A DNA stretch of 64,000 bases from NCBI RefSeq assembly GCF_950295315.1, contig NC_080181.1:35679375-35743374 (forward strand). Reading direction: 5' to 3'. The translations under genes and the position numbers were made by a program. Origin of the DNA: Erinaceus europaeus. Taxonomy: Eukaryota > Chordata > Mammalia > Eulipotyphla > Erinaceidae. Every line of letters begins with the position of its first letter. Within the stretch, counting starts at the first letter, position 1. Shown piece after piece: positions 49,526 through 63,057 of this stretch. The notes below the pieces were generated by a model that had not been told where the DNA came from, did no database searches, and worked only from the letters and a program-made list of their open reading frames with translations.

Positions 49526-52207
49526 AAACATCCCTGGATTTACTTGATAAGGCGATATGACCTGCCGAGTTTTGGATCCTCATTTTCCTGAGTATCACTC
49601 CTGGAGACAGTGTCATGACACGACACAAGGAGATCTCTGGTATCAGAGAGCGCCTGGAACAGCAGCTGGGGCTCTAGTGCCAGGGCAGGAGCAACTTCCC
49701 ATCCACCCTCCACGGAGTCCACCTGCCTGCATTTTGGTCCTTTTCCCTCCAAAAAAGATTTTTCCCTTTTTTCACTGAGAAACAGGCAGCAGACTGGTTA
49801 CCCAAGCAGGGGGAAAAAAAATAAAAAAGCCTTTTTTTTTTTTTTTTTTTTTTTAACCGTACTGCATGACCATCTTCTGGGAAGTATAGGTTTTGAACCT
49901 GAAAACTCTGTCTGTCTGTCTGTGTCCTAGTCCACAGAAAGAGCCACTAGCCCAGCCAGATGTCGTGCTCAGAATAGGGTGTTTTTGCCACTCATAGGCC
50001 TGCACAGTGCACTAGGGATTGGACAGCCTGAGACCCAAATGTTACATTGTAGATGGATTGTTTGCAGTTCTTGCTCCCCAGGACATTGGACAGTCTCAAC
50101 TCCCCTACAGCCAGAAAAAAAGACTCTTGACAGCCTTAGAGCAAATGGAGTGGCAGGGAGATGGGAGAGTGTTGCATGTGTGGGCTGCTCATGCCCAGGT
50201 GTCTGTGGGGGGCCATGGCAGAGGCTGTAAGGGGGCAAGGGGGCAGAAGGAGACTGGTTGAGAGGCAGACTGCAGGCAGGGGAGCCCCTGAGGGTTTGCA
50301 GTGCTGTGTGTGGGTGTGGTGGCAGGGGGTTAGGGCAGGTCCCCCTGCTGGATGGTGAGATGGCAGCTGGGCTGGCCCAGGTAACCCAGGGCTGAAGGGA
50401 AGCAGCAGGGTGGCAGGAAAGTAGCGCAGGGAGGCACACAGTAGATGTTAGTTGGGGAGCTGGGGAACAGGGGGCAAGGGGAAAGAGGGCATCCTTGAGG
50501 AAGTGTCTGGTCTAGAGAGTGGGGGGAGCTGGAGGCATGGAAGGTCCCAGGAATCAGGGACTGACAGTACCAGATACCTGCACCCACCCACTGGATAGAA
50601 GCTGCAGCAGCCAGAGCAGATGCCCAAAGTGAGTCCCTTTGAGGATGAGGAAGTTGAGGAGGAGGTGAAGGAAGAGGAGGAGGAGGAGGAGGAGGAGGAG
50701 GAGGAGGAGGAGGAGGGGAAGGAGGGCAGCTGTCAGTAGGCAATGGTATTAATAGAGGCCTCCACTATGGAGGCATGTGTCCAGGCAGTCACCCACCCAA
50801 CCTCAGGGGCAGCTCAGGGCACCCAGGGACCTGGTGTGGGTATCTCTGGGGGGGGGGGACTGTCAGTCAGTCAGCAGGACTGTGTGTAAGTGCACATGGT
50901 GGGACAGGGGCCTGGCGGCCCTTGGCCCCCAGCCCTGGGCTGTCAGATGCCTGCCCCGTGGCCAGACACCCCCCACTCTGCCCATAGCCCCTAGGCCCGG
51001 CCCACCTGCTCCTGTTTTGGCCTTGGGCTCTGGCTCTGGTGGCTGGCCACCACCAGTTTTGGCCTGGGGCTCTGTGTCTGGTGGCTGGCCACCACCCCTC
51101 AGGTCAAGTTAAGGTTCGGGGTCATGGCTGCTGGTCCACTGGATGGGCAGGGTCCCCGCTACCTAGCAACCGCAGGAGCCATCTGTGATGTCCTAGCCCC
51201 CGGCATTGTGTGCTGGCCACACCGGCACTGGGCAGCCCACCTGCCCTGCCACTAGGTCAGGCAGCAGCGCCCAGACGCCAGGGCCCTGGCACACAGGGAC
51301 AGAAGGATAGGAAGACAGTGCTGACCGACGAGGGACCTCAGGGCTGGCAGCCAAGAGAAGAAAGAAGGAGGTGTACCCGGGATCCAGGGAGCCCAGGCCA
51401 GAGCTGCCTGCATGCCTGCCTGCCTTCCTGGATGTCTGTATGCTGCCTATGTCCAGGTAGGTTTCTCAGGTCCCCTCCACTCCTGTCCTCTCCTGTCCTC
51501 TCCTCTCCTCTCCATCCTTTCCCCTCTCCGCTCCTCTGCACCTTGCTTCTCTCCTCTTGTCTGTCCTCTCTTCCGGGTGCCCTGCTCACCAGCTCCAGCA
51601 CTCGTGAAGGTTCTCCAGTGACCGCTGCTTGCAACCCCTTCCACCCCCTCCCTTCCCTGATGTGACCCAGCTCACAGGGTCACCGGCTCACCCCACCCAC
51701 ACCCACACCCGCCAACACATTCCCTGGTTCAGCCCCACTGCCCTATTCAGCCGAACTGGCTCCTTTGCAACCTACCTGTGCAGCGTTGATTGTCTTCATC
51801 ATTCAAGGAGAGACCTCCTTTTGTACTTAGCTTGGTTGACTGGTGGATGGATGGATGATGGATGGATGGATGGATGGATGGATGGATGGACACGTCAATG
51901 GATTGGTATTGTACAGGCAAAGCACCATCTATAGGGGTAGCTGAGACCGCTGGTTTCAGAGCTCTAGTCTGCTGTCAAATGTAAAGCATTAATTTATCAA
52001 TAACAAAATTGAATAAGTACATAAATAAATAAATAAATATAAAAACTGGGTTAAAACATACATGGCGTCTTTGCCTTTCTGAATATGGTTGCTGTGAGGA
52101 TCTTAACAAGGAAAGCAGTGTCCTGAGTAGCCCCTTGAAATAGTGGAATATTTCATTTTCCTTTCTTTTTCTTTTTCTTTTTCTTCTTTTACTTTCTATG
52201 TTCTTGA

Positions 52208-52414
52208 TTATTTATTGGAATAAATGGTCAGGAGTTGAGAGGGAATGGAGGCACAGAGAGTTTGAGACACAGAGAGACACCTGCAGCACTTCTGCACCAC
52301 TTGTAAACATTTCCACCGGCAGTTGGGGACCAGGGTCTTGAAGCCCAGTCCTCCTGCACTGTCACCTGAGTGCTTACCTGGGTGTGGCACCACCTGGTAC
52401 CCTTGATGGGACAC
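52208..52414 (-). mobile_element. SINE A in copy 16
   Basis: Same as 1314-1520. M1 is C at 52308. Confidence 0.74.
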
Positions 52415-52548
52415 TTTTTTTTAGCAATGGAAAGAAATTCTCGTGGCAAGGTAATAAATAAATGAAGAAATAAATAAAAGTGCATTGACATTAACTCAGT
52501 GGAAACACACAGGGACATATACATGTCTGCTACCTGTATTACTAATTC

Positions 52549-52909
52549 ATTTATTTATTGATTGCCTCAAGGGCTTATTGCCACAGCTCAGTGCCTGCGC
52601 CACCAATAATCCACAGCTCCTGCACTCCATATGTTCCCCTTTCGCTGCCCTTGTTGCTTGGTCACTGTGGTGGTGGTTATTGTTGTTGTTGTTGTTGCTG
52701 TTGTTACTGACCTTGAATCTGACAGAGAAAAAAGGAGAGAGGAGGGGAAATACAGAGTGGGGGGAGAAAGATAGAGCCCCTAAACACCTGCTTCACCCCC
52801 TTAAAGCGACTTCCCTGCAGGTGGGAGTCTGGGGGCCAGACCCCAGATCCTCCCACCTGTCCCCTCTTTTCGCGAGCGCCACAAGCCCTTAACCCTCTGA
52901 CACACCGCC
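52549..52909 (-). mobile_element. SINE B in copy 16
   Basis: Same as 1655-2015; M2 G (52560), M3 T (52621), M4 A (52826). Confidence 0.76.
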
Positions 52910-53212
52910 AAACATCCCTGGATTTACTTGATAAGGCGATATGACCTGCCGAGTTTTGGATCCTCATTTTCCTGAGTATCACTCCTGGAGACAGTGTCAT
53001 GACACGACACAAGGAGATCTCTGGTATCAGAGAGCGCCTGGAACAGCAGCTGGGGCTCTAGTGCCAGGGCAGGAGCAACTTCCCATCCACCCTCCACGGA
53101 GTCCACCTGCCTGCATTTTGGTCCTTTTCCCTCCAAAAAAGATTTTTCCCTTTTTTCACTGAGAAACAGGCAGCAGACTGGTTACCCAAGCAGGGGGAAA
53201 AAAAATAAAAAA

Positions 53213-53251
<39 letters not shown>

Positions 53252-55596
53252 GTACTGCATGACCATCTTCTGGGAAGTATAGGTTTTGAACCTGAAAACT
53301 CTGTCTGTCTGTCTGTGTCCTAGTCCACAGAAAGAGCCACTAGCCCAGCCAGATGTCGTGCTCAGAATAGGGTGTTTTTGCCACTCATAGGCCTGCACAG
53401 TGCACTAGGGATTGGACAGCCTGAGACCCAAATGTTACATTGTAGATGGATTGTTTGCAGTTCTTGCTCCCCAGGACATTGGACAGTCTCAACTCCCCTA
53501 CAGCCAGAAAAAAAGACTCTTGACAGCCTTAGAGCAAATGGAGTGGCAGGGAGATGGGAGAGTGTTGCATGTGTGGGCTGCTCATGCCCAGGTGTCTGTG
53601 GGGGGCCATGGCAGAGGCTGTAAGGGGGCAAGGGGGCAGAAGGAGACTGGTTGAGAGGCAGACTGCAGGCAGGGGAGCCCCTGAGGGTTTGCAGTGCTGT
53701 GTGTGGGTGTGGTGGCAGGGGGTTAGGGCAGGTCCCCCTGCTGGATGGTGAGATGGCAGCTGGGCTGGCCCAGGTAACCCAGGGCTGAAGGGAAGCAGCA
53801 GGGTGGCAGGAAAGTAGCGCAGGGAGGCACACAGTAGATGTTAGTTGGGGAGCTGGGGAACAGGGGGCAAGGGGAAAGAGGGCATCCTTGAGGAAGTGTC
53901 TGGTCTAGAGAGTGGGGGGAGCTGGAGGCATGGAAGGTCCCAGGAATCAGGGACTGACAGGACCAGATACCTGCACCCACCCACTGGATAGAAGCTGCAG
54001 CAGCCAGAGCAGATGCCCAAAGTGAGTCCCTTTGAGGATGAGGAAGTTGAGGAGGAGGTGAAGGAAGAGGAGGAGGAGGAGGAGGAGGAGGAGGAGGAGG
54101 AGGAGGGGAAGGAGGGCAGCTGTCAGTAGGCAATGGTATTAATAGAGGCCTCCACTATGGAGGCATGTGTCCAGGCAGTCACCCACCCAACCTCAGGGGC
54201 AGCTCAGGGCACCCAGGGACCTGGTGTGGGTATCTCTGGGGGGGGGGACTGTCAGTCAGTCAGCAGGACTGTGTGTAAGTGCACATGGTGGGACAGGGGC
54301 CTGGCGGCCCTTGGCCCCCAGCCCTGGGCTGTCAGATGCCTGCCCCGTGGCCAGACACCCCCCACTCTGCCCATAGCCCCTAGGCCCGGCCCACCTGCTC
54401 ATGTTTTGGCCTTGGGCTCTGGCTCTGGTGGCTGGCCACCACCAGTTTTGGCCTGGGGCTCTGTGTCTGGTGGCTGGCCACCTCCCCTCAGGTCAAGTTA
54501 AGGTTCGGGGTCATGGCTGCTGGTCCACTGGATGGGCAGGGTCCCCGCTACCTAGCAACCGCAGGAGCCATCTGTGATGTCCTAGCCCCCGGCATTGTGT
54601 GCTGGCCACACCGGCACTGGGCAGCCCACCTGCCCTGCCACTAGTTCAGGCAGCAGCGCCCAGACGCCAGGGCCCTGGCACACAGGGACAGAAGGATAGG
54701 AAGACAGTGCTGACCGACGAGGGACCTCAGGGCTGGCAGCCAAGAGAAGAAAGAAGGAGGTGTACCCGGGATCCAGGGAGCCCAGGCCAGAGCTGCCTGC
54801 ATGCCTGCCTGCCTTCCTGGATGTCTGTATGCTGCCTATGTCCAGGTAGGTTTCTCAGGTCCCCTCCACTCCTGTCCTCTCCTGTCCTCTCCTCTCCTCT
54901 CCATCCTTTCCCCTCTCCGCTCCTCTGCACCTTGCTTCTCTCCTCTTGTCTGTCCTCTCTTCCGGGTGCCCTGCTCACCAGCTCCAGCACTCGTGAAGGT
55001 TCTCCAGTGACCGCTGCTTGCAACCCCTTCCACCCCCTCCCTTCCCTGATGTGACCCAGCTCACAGGGTCACCGGCTCACCCCACCCACACCCACACCCG
55101 CCAACACATTCCCTGGTTCAGCCCCACTGCCCTATTCAGCCGAACTGGCTCCTTTGCAACCTACCTGTGCAGCGTTGATTGTCTTCATCATTCAAGGAGA
55201 GACCTCCTTTTGTACTTAGCTTGGTTGACTGGTGGATGGATGGATGATGGATGGATGGATGGATGGATGGATGGATGGACACGTCAATGGATTGGTATTG
55301 TACAGGCAAAGCACCATCTATAGGGGTAGCTGAGACCGCTGGTTTCAGAGCTCTAGTCTGCTGTCAAATGTAAAGCATTAATTTATCAATAACAAAATTG
55401 AATAAGTACATAAATAAATAAATAAATATAAAAACTGGGTTAAAACATACATGGCGTCTTTGCCTTTCTGAATATGGTTGCTGTGAGGATCTTAACAAGG
55501 AAAGCAGTGTCCTGAGTAGCCCCTTGAAATAGTGGAATATTTCATTTTCCTTTCTTTTTCTTTTTCTTTTTCTTCTTTTACTTTCTATGTTCTTGA

Positions 55597-55803
55597 TTAT
55601 TTATTGGAATAAATGGTCAGGAGTTGAGAGGGAATGGAGGCACAGAGAGTTTGAGACACAGAGAGACACCTGCAGCACTTCTGCACCACTTGTAAACATT
55701 TCCACCGGCAGTTGGGGACCAGGGTCTTGAAGCCCAGTCCTCCTGCACTGTCACCTGAGTGCTTACCTGGGTGTGGCACCACCTGGTACCCTTGATGGGA
55801 CAC
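55597..55803 (-). mobile_element. SINE A in copy 17
   Basis: Same as 1314-1520. M1 is C at 55697. Confidence 0.74.
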
Positions 55804-55937
55804 TTTTTTTTAGCAATGGAAAGAAATTCTCGTGGCAAGGTAATAAATAAATGAAGAAATAAATAAAAGTGCATTGACATTAACTCAGTGGAAACACACA
55901 GGGACATATACATGTCTGCTACCTGTATTACTAATTC

Positions 55938-56298
55938 ATTTATTTATTGATTGCCTCAAGGGCTTATTGCCACAGCTCAGTGCCTGCGCCACCAATAATC
56001 CACAGCTCCAGCACTCCATATGTTCCCCTTTCGCTGCCCTTGTTGCTTGGTCACTGTGGTGGTGGTTATTGTTGTTGTTGTTGTTGCTGTTGTTACTGAC
56101 CTTGAATCTGACAGAGAAAAAAGGAGAGAGGAGGGGAAATACAGAGTGGGGGGAGAAAGATAGAGCCCCTAAACACCTGCTTCACCCCCTTAAAGCGACT
56201 TCCCTGCAGGTGGGGGTCTGGGGGCCAGACCCCAGATCCTCCCACCTGTCCCCTCTTTTCGCGAGCGCCACAAGCCCTTAACCCTCTGACACACCGCC
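55938..56298 (-). mobile_element. SINE B in copy 17
   Basis: Same as 1655-2015; M2 G (55949) with M3 A (56010), a combination seen only in copies 17-18; M4 G (56215). Confidence 0.76.
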
Positions 56299-58975
56299 AA
56301 ACATCCCTGGATTTACTTGATAAGGCGATATGACCTGCCGAGTTTTGGATCCTCATTTTCCTGAGTATCACTCCTGGAGACAGTGTCATGACACGACACA
56401 AGGAGATCTCTGGTATCAGAGAGCGCCTGGAACAGCAGCTGGGGCTCTAGTGCCAGGGCAGGAGCAACTTCCCATCCACCCTCCACGGAGTCCACCTGCC
56501 TGCATTTTGGTCCTTTTCCCTCCAAAAAAGATTTTTCCCTTTTTTCACTGAGAAACAGGCAGCAGACTGATTACCCAAGCAGGGGGAAAAAAAATAAAAA
56601 AGCCTTTTTTTTTTTTTTTTTTAACCGTACTGCATGACCATCTTCTGGGAAGTATAGGTTTTGAACCTGAAAACTCTGTCTGTCTGTCTGTGTCCTAGTC
56701 CACAGAAAGAGCCACTAGCCCAGCCAGATGTCGTGCTCAGAATAGGGTGTTTTTGCCACTCATAGGCCTGCACAGTGCACTAGGGATTGGACAGCCTGAG
56801 ACCCAAATGTTACATTGTAGATGGATTGTTTGCAGTTCTTGCTCCCCAGGACATTGGACAGTCTCAACTCCCCTACAGCCAGAAAAAAAGACTCTTGACA
56901 GCCTTAGAGCAAATGGAGTGGCAGGGAGATGGGAGAGTGTTGCATGTGTGGGCTGCTCATGCCCAGGTGTCTGTGGGGGGCCATGGCAGAGGCTGTAAGG
57001 GGGCAAGGGGGCAGAAGGAGACTGGTTGAGAGGCAGACTGCAGGCAGGGGAGCCCCTGAGGGTTTGCAGTGCTGTGTGTGGGTGTGGTGGCAGGGGGTTA
57101 GGGCAGGTCCCCCTGCTGGATGGTGAGATGGCAGCTGGGCTGGCCCAGGTAACCCAGGGCTGAAGGGAAGCAGCAGGGTGGCAGGAAAGTAGCGCAGGGA
57201 GGCACACAGTAGATGTTAGTTGGGGAGCTGGGGAACAGGGGGCAAGGGGAAAGAGGGCATCCTTGAGGAAGTGTCTGGTCTAGAGAGTGGGGGGAGCTGG
57301 AGGCATGGAAGGTCCCAGGAATCAGGGACTGACAGGACCAGATACCTGCACCCACCCACTGGATAGAAGCTGCAGCAGCCAGAGCAGATGCCCAAAGTGA
57401 GTCCCTTTGAGGATGAGGAAGTTGAGGAGGAGGTGAAGGAAGAGGAGGAGGAGGAGGAGGAGGAGGAGGAGGAGGAGGAGGAGGGGAAGGAGGGCAGCTG
57501 TCAGTAGGCAATGGTATTAATAGAGGCCTCCACTATGGAGGCATGTGTCCAGGCAGTCACCCACCCAACCTCAGGGGCAGCTCAGGGCACCCAGGGACCT
57601 GGTGTGGGTATCTCTGGGGGGGGGGGACTGTCAGTCAGTCAGCAGGACTGTGTGTAAGTGCACATGGTGGGACAGGGGCCTGGCGGCCCTTGGCCCCCAG
57701 CCCTGGGCTGTCAGATGCCTGCCCCGTGGCCAGACACCCCCCACTCTGCCCATAGCCCCTAGGCCCGGCCCACCTGCTCCTGTTTTGGCCTTGGGCTCTG
57801 GCTCTGGTGGCTGGCCACCACCAGTTTTGGCCTGGGGCTCTGTGTCTGGTGGCTGGCCACCACCCCTCAGGTCAAGTTAAGGTTCGGGGTCATGGCTGCT
57901 GGTCCACTGGATGGGCAGGGTCCCCGCTACCTAGCAACCGCAGGAGCCATCTGTGATGTCCTAGCCCCCGGCATTGTGTGCTGGCCACACCGGCACTGGG
58001 CAGCCCACCTGCCCTGCCACTAGGTCAGGCAGCAGCGCCCAGACGCCAGGGCCCTGGCACACAGGGACAGAAGGATAGGAAGACAGTGCTGACCGACGAG
58101 GGACCTCAGGGCTGGCAGCCAAGAGAAGAAAGAAGGAGGTGTACCCGGGATCCAGGGAGCCCAGGCCAGAGCTGCCTGCATGCCTGCCTGCCTTCCTGGA
58201 TGTCTGTATGCTGCCTATGTCCAGGTAGGTTTCTCAGGTCCCCTCCACTCCTGTCCTCTCCTGTCCTCTCCTCTCCTCTCCATCCTTTCCCCTCTCCGCT
58301 CCTCTGCACCTTGCTTCTCTCCTCTTGTCTGTCCTCTCTTCCGGGTGCCCTGCTCACCAGCTCCAGCACTCGTGAAGGTTCTCCAGTGACCGCTGCTTGC
58401 AACCCCTTCCACCCCCTCCCTTCCCTGATGTGACCCAGCTCACAGGGTCACCGGCTCACCCCACCCACACCCACACCCGCCAACACATTCCCTGGTTCAG
58501 CCCCACTGCCCTATTCAGCCGAACTGGCTCCTTTGCAACCTACCTGTGCAGCGTTGATTGTCTTCATCATTCAAGGAGAGACCTCCTTTTGTACTTAGCT
58601 TGGTTGACTGGTGGATGGATGGATGATGGATGGATGGATGGATGGATGGATGGATGGACACGTCAATGGATTGGTATTGTACAGGCAAAGCACCATCTAT
58701 AGGGGTAGCTGAGACCGCTGGTTTCAGAGCTCTAGTCTGCTGTCAAATGTAAAGCATTAATTTATCAATAACAAAATTGAATAAGTATATAAATAAATAA
58801 ATAAATATAAAAACTGGGTTAAAACATACATGGCGTCTTTGCCTTTCTGAATATGGTTGCTGTGAGGATCTTAACAAGGAAAGCAGTGTCCTGAGTAGCC
58901 CCTTGAAATAGTGGAATATTTCATTTTCCTTTCTTTTTCTTTTTCTTTTTCTTCTTTTACTTTCTATGTTCTTGA

Positions 58976-59182
58976 TTATTTATTGGAATAAATGGTCAGG
59001 AGTTGAGAGGGAATGGAGGCACAGAGAGTTTGAGACACAGAGAGACACCTGCAGCACTTCTGCACCACTTGTAAACATTTCCACCGGCAGTTGGGGACCA
59101 GGGTCTTGAAGCCCAGTCCTCCTGCACTGTCACCTGAGTGCTTACCTGGGTGTGGCACCACCTGGTACCCTTGATGGGACAC
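58976..59182 (-). mobile_element. SINE A in copy 18
   Basis: Same as 1314-1520. M1 is C at 59076. Confidence 0.74.
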
Positions 59183-59316
59183 TTTTTTTTAGCAATGGAA
59201 AGAAATTCTCGTGGCAAGGTAATAAATAAATGAAGAAATAAATAAAAGTGCATTGACATTAACTCAGTGGAAACACACAGGGACATATACATGTCTGCTA
59301 CCTGTATTACTAATTC

Positions 59317-59677
59317 ATTTATTTATTGATTGCCTCAAGGGCTTATTGCCACAGCTCAGTGCCTGCGCCACCAATAATCCACAGCTCCAGCACTCCATAT
59401 GTTCCCCTTTCGCTGCCCTTGTTGCTTGGTCACTGTGGTGGTGGTTATTGTTGTTGTTGTTGTTGCTGTTGTTACTGACCTTGAATCTGACAGAGAAAAA
59501 AGGAGAGAGGAGGGGAAATACAGAGTGGGGGGAGAAAGATAGAGCCCCTAAACACCTGCTTCACCCCCTTAAAGCGACTTCCCTGCAGGTGGGGGTCTGG
59601 GGGCCAGACCCCAGATCCTCCCACCTGTCCCCTCTTTTCGCGAGCGCCACAAGCCCTTAACCCTCTGACACACCGCC
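59317..59677 (-). mobile_element. SINE B in copy 18
   Basis: Same as 1655-2015; M2 G (59328), M3 A (59389), M4 G (59594). Confidence 0.76.
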
Positions 59678-62355
59678 AAACATCCCTGGATTTACTTGAT
59701 AAGGCGATATGACCTGCCGAGTTTTGGATCCTCATTTTCCTGAGTATCACTCCTGGAGACAGTGTCATGACACGACACAAGGAGATCTCTGGTATCAGAG
59801 AGCGCCTGGAACAGCAGCTGTGGCTCTAGTGCCAGGGCAGGAGCAACTTCCCATCCACCCTCCACGGAGTCCACCTGCCTGCATTTTGGTCCTTTTCCCT
59901 CCAAAAAAGATTTTTCCCTTTTTTCACTGAGAAACAGGCAGCAGACTGGTTACCCAAGCAGGGGGAAAAAAAATAAAAAAGCCTTTTTTTTTTTTTTTTT
60001 TTAACCGTACTGCATGACCATCTTCTGGGAAGTATAGGTTTTGAACCTGAAAACTCTGTCTGTCTGTCTGTGTCCTAGTCCACAGAAAGAGCCACTAGCC
60101 CAGCCAGATGTCGTGCTCAGAATAGGGTGTTTTTGCCACTCATAGGCCTGCACAGTGCACTAGGGATTGGACAGCCTGAGACCCAAATGTTACATTGTAG
60201 ATGGATTGTTTGCAGTTCTTGCTCCCCAGGACATTGGACAGTCTCAACTCCCCTACAGCCAGAAAAAAAGACTCTTGACAGCCTTAGAGCAAATAGAGTG
60301 GCAGGGAGATGGGAGAGTGTTGCATGTGTGGGCTGCTCATGCCCAGGTGTCTGTGGGGGGCCATGGCAGAGGCTGTAAGGGGGCAAGGGGGCAGAAGGAG
60401 ACTGGTTGAGAGGCAGACTGCAGGCAGGGGAGCCCCTGAGGGTTTGCAGTGCTGTGTGTGGGTGTGGTGGCAGGGGGTTAGGGCAGGTCCCCCTGCTGGA
60501 TGGTGAGATGGCAGCTGGGCTGGCCCAGGTAACCCAGGGCTGAAGGGAAGCAGCAGGGTGGCAGGAAAGTAGCGCAGGGAGGCACACAGTAGATGTTAGT
60601 TGGGGAGCTGGGGAACAGGGGGCAAGGGGAAAGAGGGCATCCTTGAGGAAGTGTCTGGTCTAGAGAGTGGGGGGAGCTGGAGGCATGGAAGGTCCCAGGA
60701 ATCAGGGACTGACAGGACCAGATACCTGCACCCACCCACTGGATAGAAGCTGCAGCAGCCAGAGCAGATGCCCAAAGTGAGTCCCTTTGAGGATGAGGAA
60801 GTTGAGGAGGAGGTGAAGGAAGAGGAGGAGGAGGAGGAGGAGGAGGAGGAGGAGGAGGAGGAGGGGAAGGAGGGCAGCTGTCAGTAGGCAATGGTATTAA
60901 TAGAGGCCTCCACTATGGAGGCATGTGTCCAGGCAGTCACCCACCCAACCTCAGGGGCAGCTCAGGGCACCCAGGGACCTGGTGTGGGTATCTCTGGGGG
61001 GGGGGGACTGTCAGTCAGTCAGCAGGACTGTGTGTAAGTGCACATGGTGGGACAGGGGCCTGGCGGCCCTTGGCCCCCAGCCCTGGGCTGTCAGATGCCT
61101 GCCCCGTGGCCAGACACCCCCCACTCTGCCCATAGCCCCTAGGCCCGGCCCACCTGCTCCTGTTTTGGCCTTGGGCTCTGGCTCTGGTGGCTGGCCACCA
61201 CCAGTTTTGGCCTGGGGCTCTGTGTCTGGTGGCTGGCCACCACCCCTCAGGTCAAGTTAAGGTTCGGGGTCATGGCTGCTGGTCCACTGGATGGGCAGGG
61301 TCCCCGCTACCTAGCAACCGCAGGAGCCATCTGTGATGTCCTAGCCCCCGGCATTGTGTGCTGGCCACACCGGCACTGGGCAGCCCACCTGCCCTGCCAC
61401 TAGGTCAGGCAGCAGCGCCCAGACGCCAGGGCCCTGGCACACAGGGACAGAAGGATAGGAAGACAGTGCTGACCGACGAGGGACCTCAGGGCTGGCAGCC
61501 AAGAGAAGAAAGAAGGAGGTGTACCCGGGATCCAGGGAGCCCAGGCCAGAGCTGCCTGCATGCCTGCCTGCCTTCCTGGATGTCTGTATGCTGCCTATGT
61601 CCAGGTAGGTTTCTCAGGTCCCCTCCACTCCTGTCCTCTCCTGTCCTCTCCTCTCCTCTCCATCCTTTCCCCTCTCCGCTCCTCTGCACCTTGCTTCTCT
61701 CCTCTTGTCTGTCCTCTCTTCCGGGTGCCCTGCTCACCAGCTCCAGCACTCGTGAAGGTTCTCCAGTGACCGCTGCTTGCAACCCCTTCCACCCCCTCCC
61801 TTCCCTGATGTGACCCAGCTCACAGGGTCACCGGCTCACCCCACCCACACCCACACCCGCCAACACATTCCCTGGTTCAGCCCCACTGCCCTATTCAGCC
61901 GAACTGGCTCCTTTGCAACCTACCTGTGCAGCGTTGATTGTCTTCATCATTCAAGGAGAGACCTCCTTTTGTACTTAGCTTGGTTGACTGGTGGATGGAT
62001 GGATGATGGATGGATGGATGGATGGATGGATGGATGGACACGTCAATGGATTGGTATTGTACAGGCAAAGCACCATCTATAGGGGTAGCTGAGACCGCTG
62101 GTTTCAGAGCTCTAGTCTGCTGTCAAATGTAAAGCATTAATTTATCAATAACAAAATTGAATAAGTACATAAATAAATAAATAAATATAAAAACTGGGTT
62201 AAAACATACATGGCGTCTTTGCCTTTCTGAATATGGTTGCTGTGAGGATCTTAACAAGGAAAGCAGTGTCCTGAGTAGCCCCTTGAAATAGTGGAATATT
62301 TCATTTTCCTTTCTTTTTCTTTTTCTTTTTCTTCTTTTACTTTCTATGTTCTTGA

Positions 62356-62562
62356 TTATTTATTGGAATAAATGGTCAGGAGTTGAGAGGGAATGGAGGC
62401 ACAGAGAGTTTGAGACACAGAGAGACACCTGCAGCACTTCTGCACCACTTGTAAAGATTTCCACCGGCAGTTGGGGACCAGGGTCTTGAAGCCCAGTCCT
62501 CCTGCACTGTCACCTGAGTGCTTACCTGGGTGTGGCACCACCTGGTACCCTTGATGGGACAC
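62356..62562 (-). mobile_element. SINE A in copy 19
   Basis: Same as 1314-1520. M1 is G at 62456. Confidence 0.74.
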
Positions 62563-62696
62563 TTTTTTTTAGCAATGGAAAGAAATTCTCGTGGCAAGGT
62601 AATAAATAAATGAAGAAATAAATAAAAGTGCATTGACATTAACTCAGTGGAAACACACAGGGACATATACATGTCTGCTACCTGTATTACTAATTC

Positions 62697-63057
62697 ATTT
62701 ATTTATTAATTGCCTCAAGGGCTTATTGCCACAGCTCAGTGCCTGCGCCACCAATAATCCACAGCTCCAGCACTCCATATGTTCCCCTTTCGCTGCCCTT
62801 GTTGCTTGGTCACTGTGGTGGTGGTTATTGTTGTTGTTGTTGTTGCTGTTGTTACTGACCTTGAATCTGACAGAGAAAAAAGGAGAGAGGAGGGGAAATA
62901 CAGAGTGGGGGGAGAAAGATAGAGCCCCTAAACACCTGCTTCACCCCCTTAAAGCGACTTCCCTGCAGGTGGGGGTCTGGGGGCCAGACCCCAGATCCTC
63001 CCACCTGTCCCCTCTTTTCGCGAGCGCCACAAGCCCTTAACCCTCTGACACACCGCC
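62697..63057 (-). mobile_element. SINE B in copy 19
   Basis: Same as 1655-2015; M2 A (62708), M3 A (62769), M4 G (62974). Confidence 0.76.

Larger units (their letters stand above)
47507..50890 (+). repeat. Macrosatellite unit, copy 15
   Basis: 3384 bp. GGAT x7 (48461-48506), T23 (49832-49854), GAG x14 (50674-50715), G11. Markers C,A,A,G,T. Shares A to G (49069) with copy 5 only. Private G to T at 50568. SINE B and T-run resemble copies 5-7 while M5 resembles its right-hand neighbours, so it is a mosaic. Confidence 0.97.
50891..54279 (+). repeat. Macrosatellite unit, copy 16
   Basis: 3389 bp. GGAT x7 (51845-51890), T32 (53216-53247), GAG x13 (54067-54105), G10. Markers C,G,T,A,T, the copy 8-11 family, although five other copies lie between. 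Confidence 0.97.
54280..57658 (+). repeat. Macrosatellite unit, copy 17
   Basis: 3379 bp. GGAT x7 (55234-55279), T18 (56605-56622), GAG x14 (57442-57483), G11. Markers C,G,A,G,T. Four private substitutions: C to A 54401, A to T 54483, G to T 54645, G to A 56570. The first three lie within 245 bp. Confidence 0.97.
57659..61038 (+). repeat. Macrosatellite unit, copy 18
   Basis: 3380 bp. GGAT x7 (58613-58658), T19 (59984-60002), GAG x14 (60822-60863), G11. Markers C,G,A,G,T as in copy 17. Private substitutions C to T 58788, G to T 59821, G to A 60295. Confidence 0.97.
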
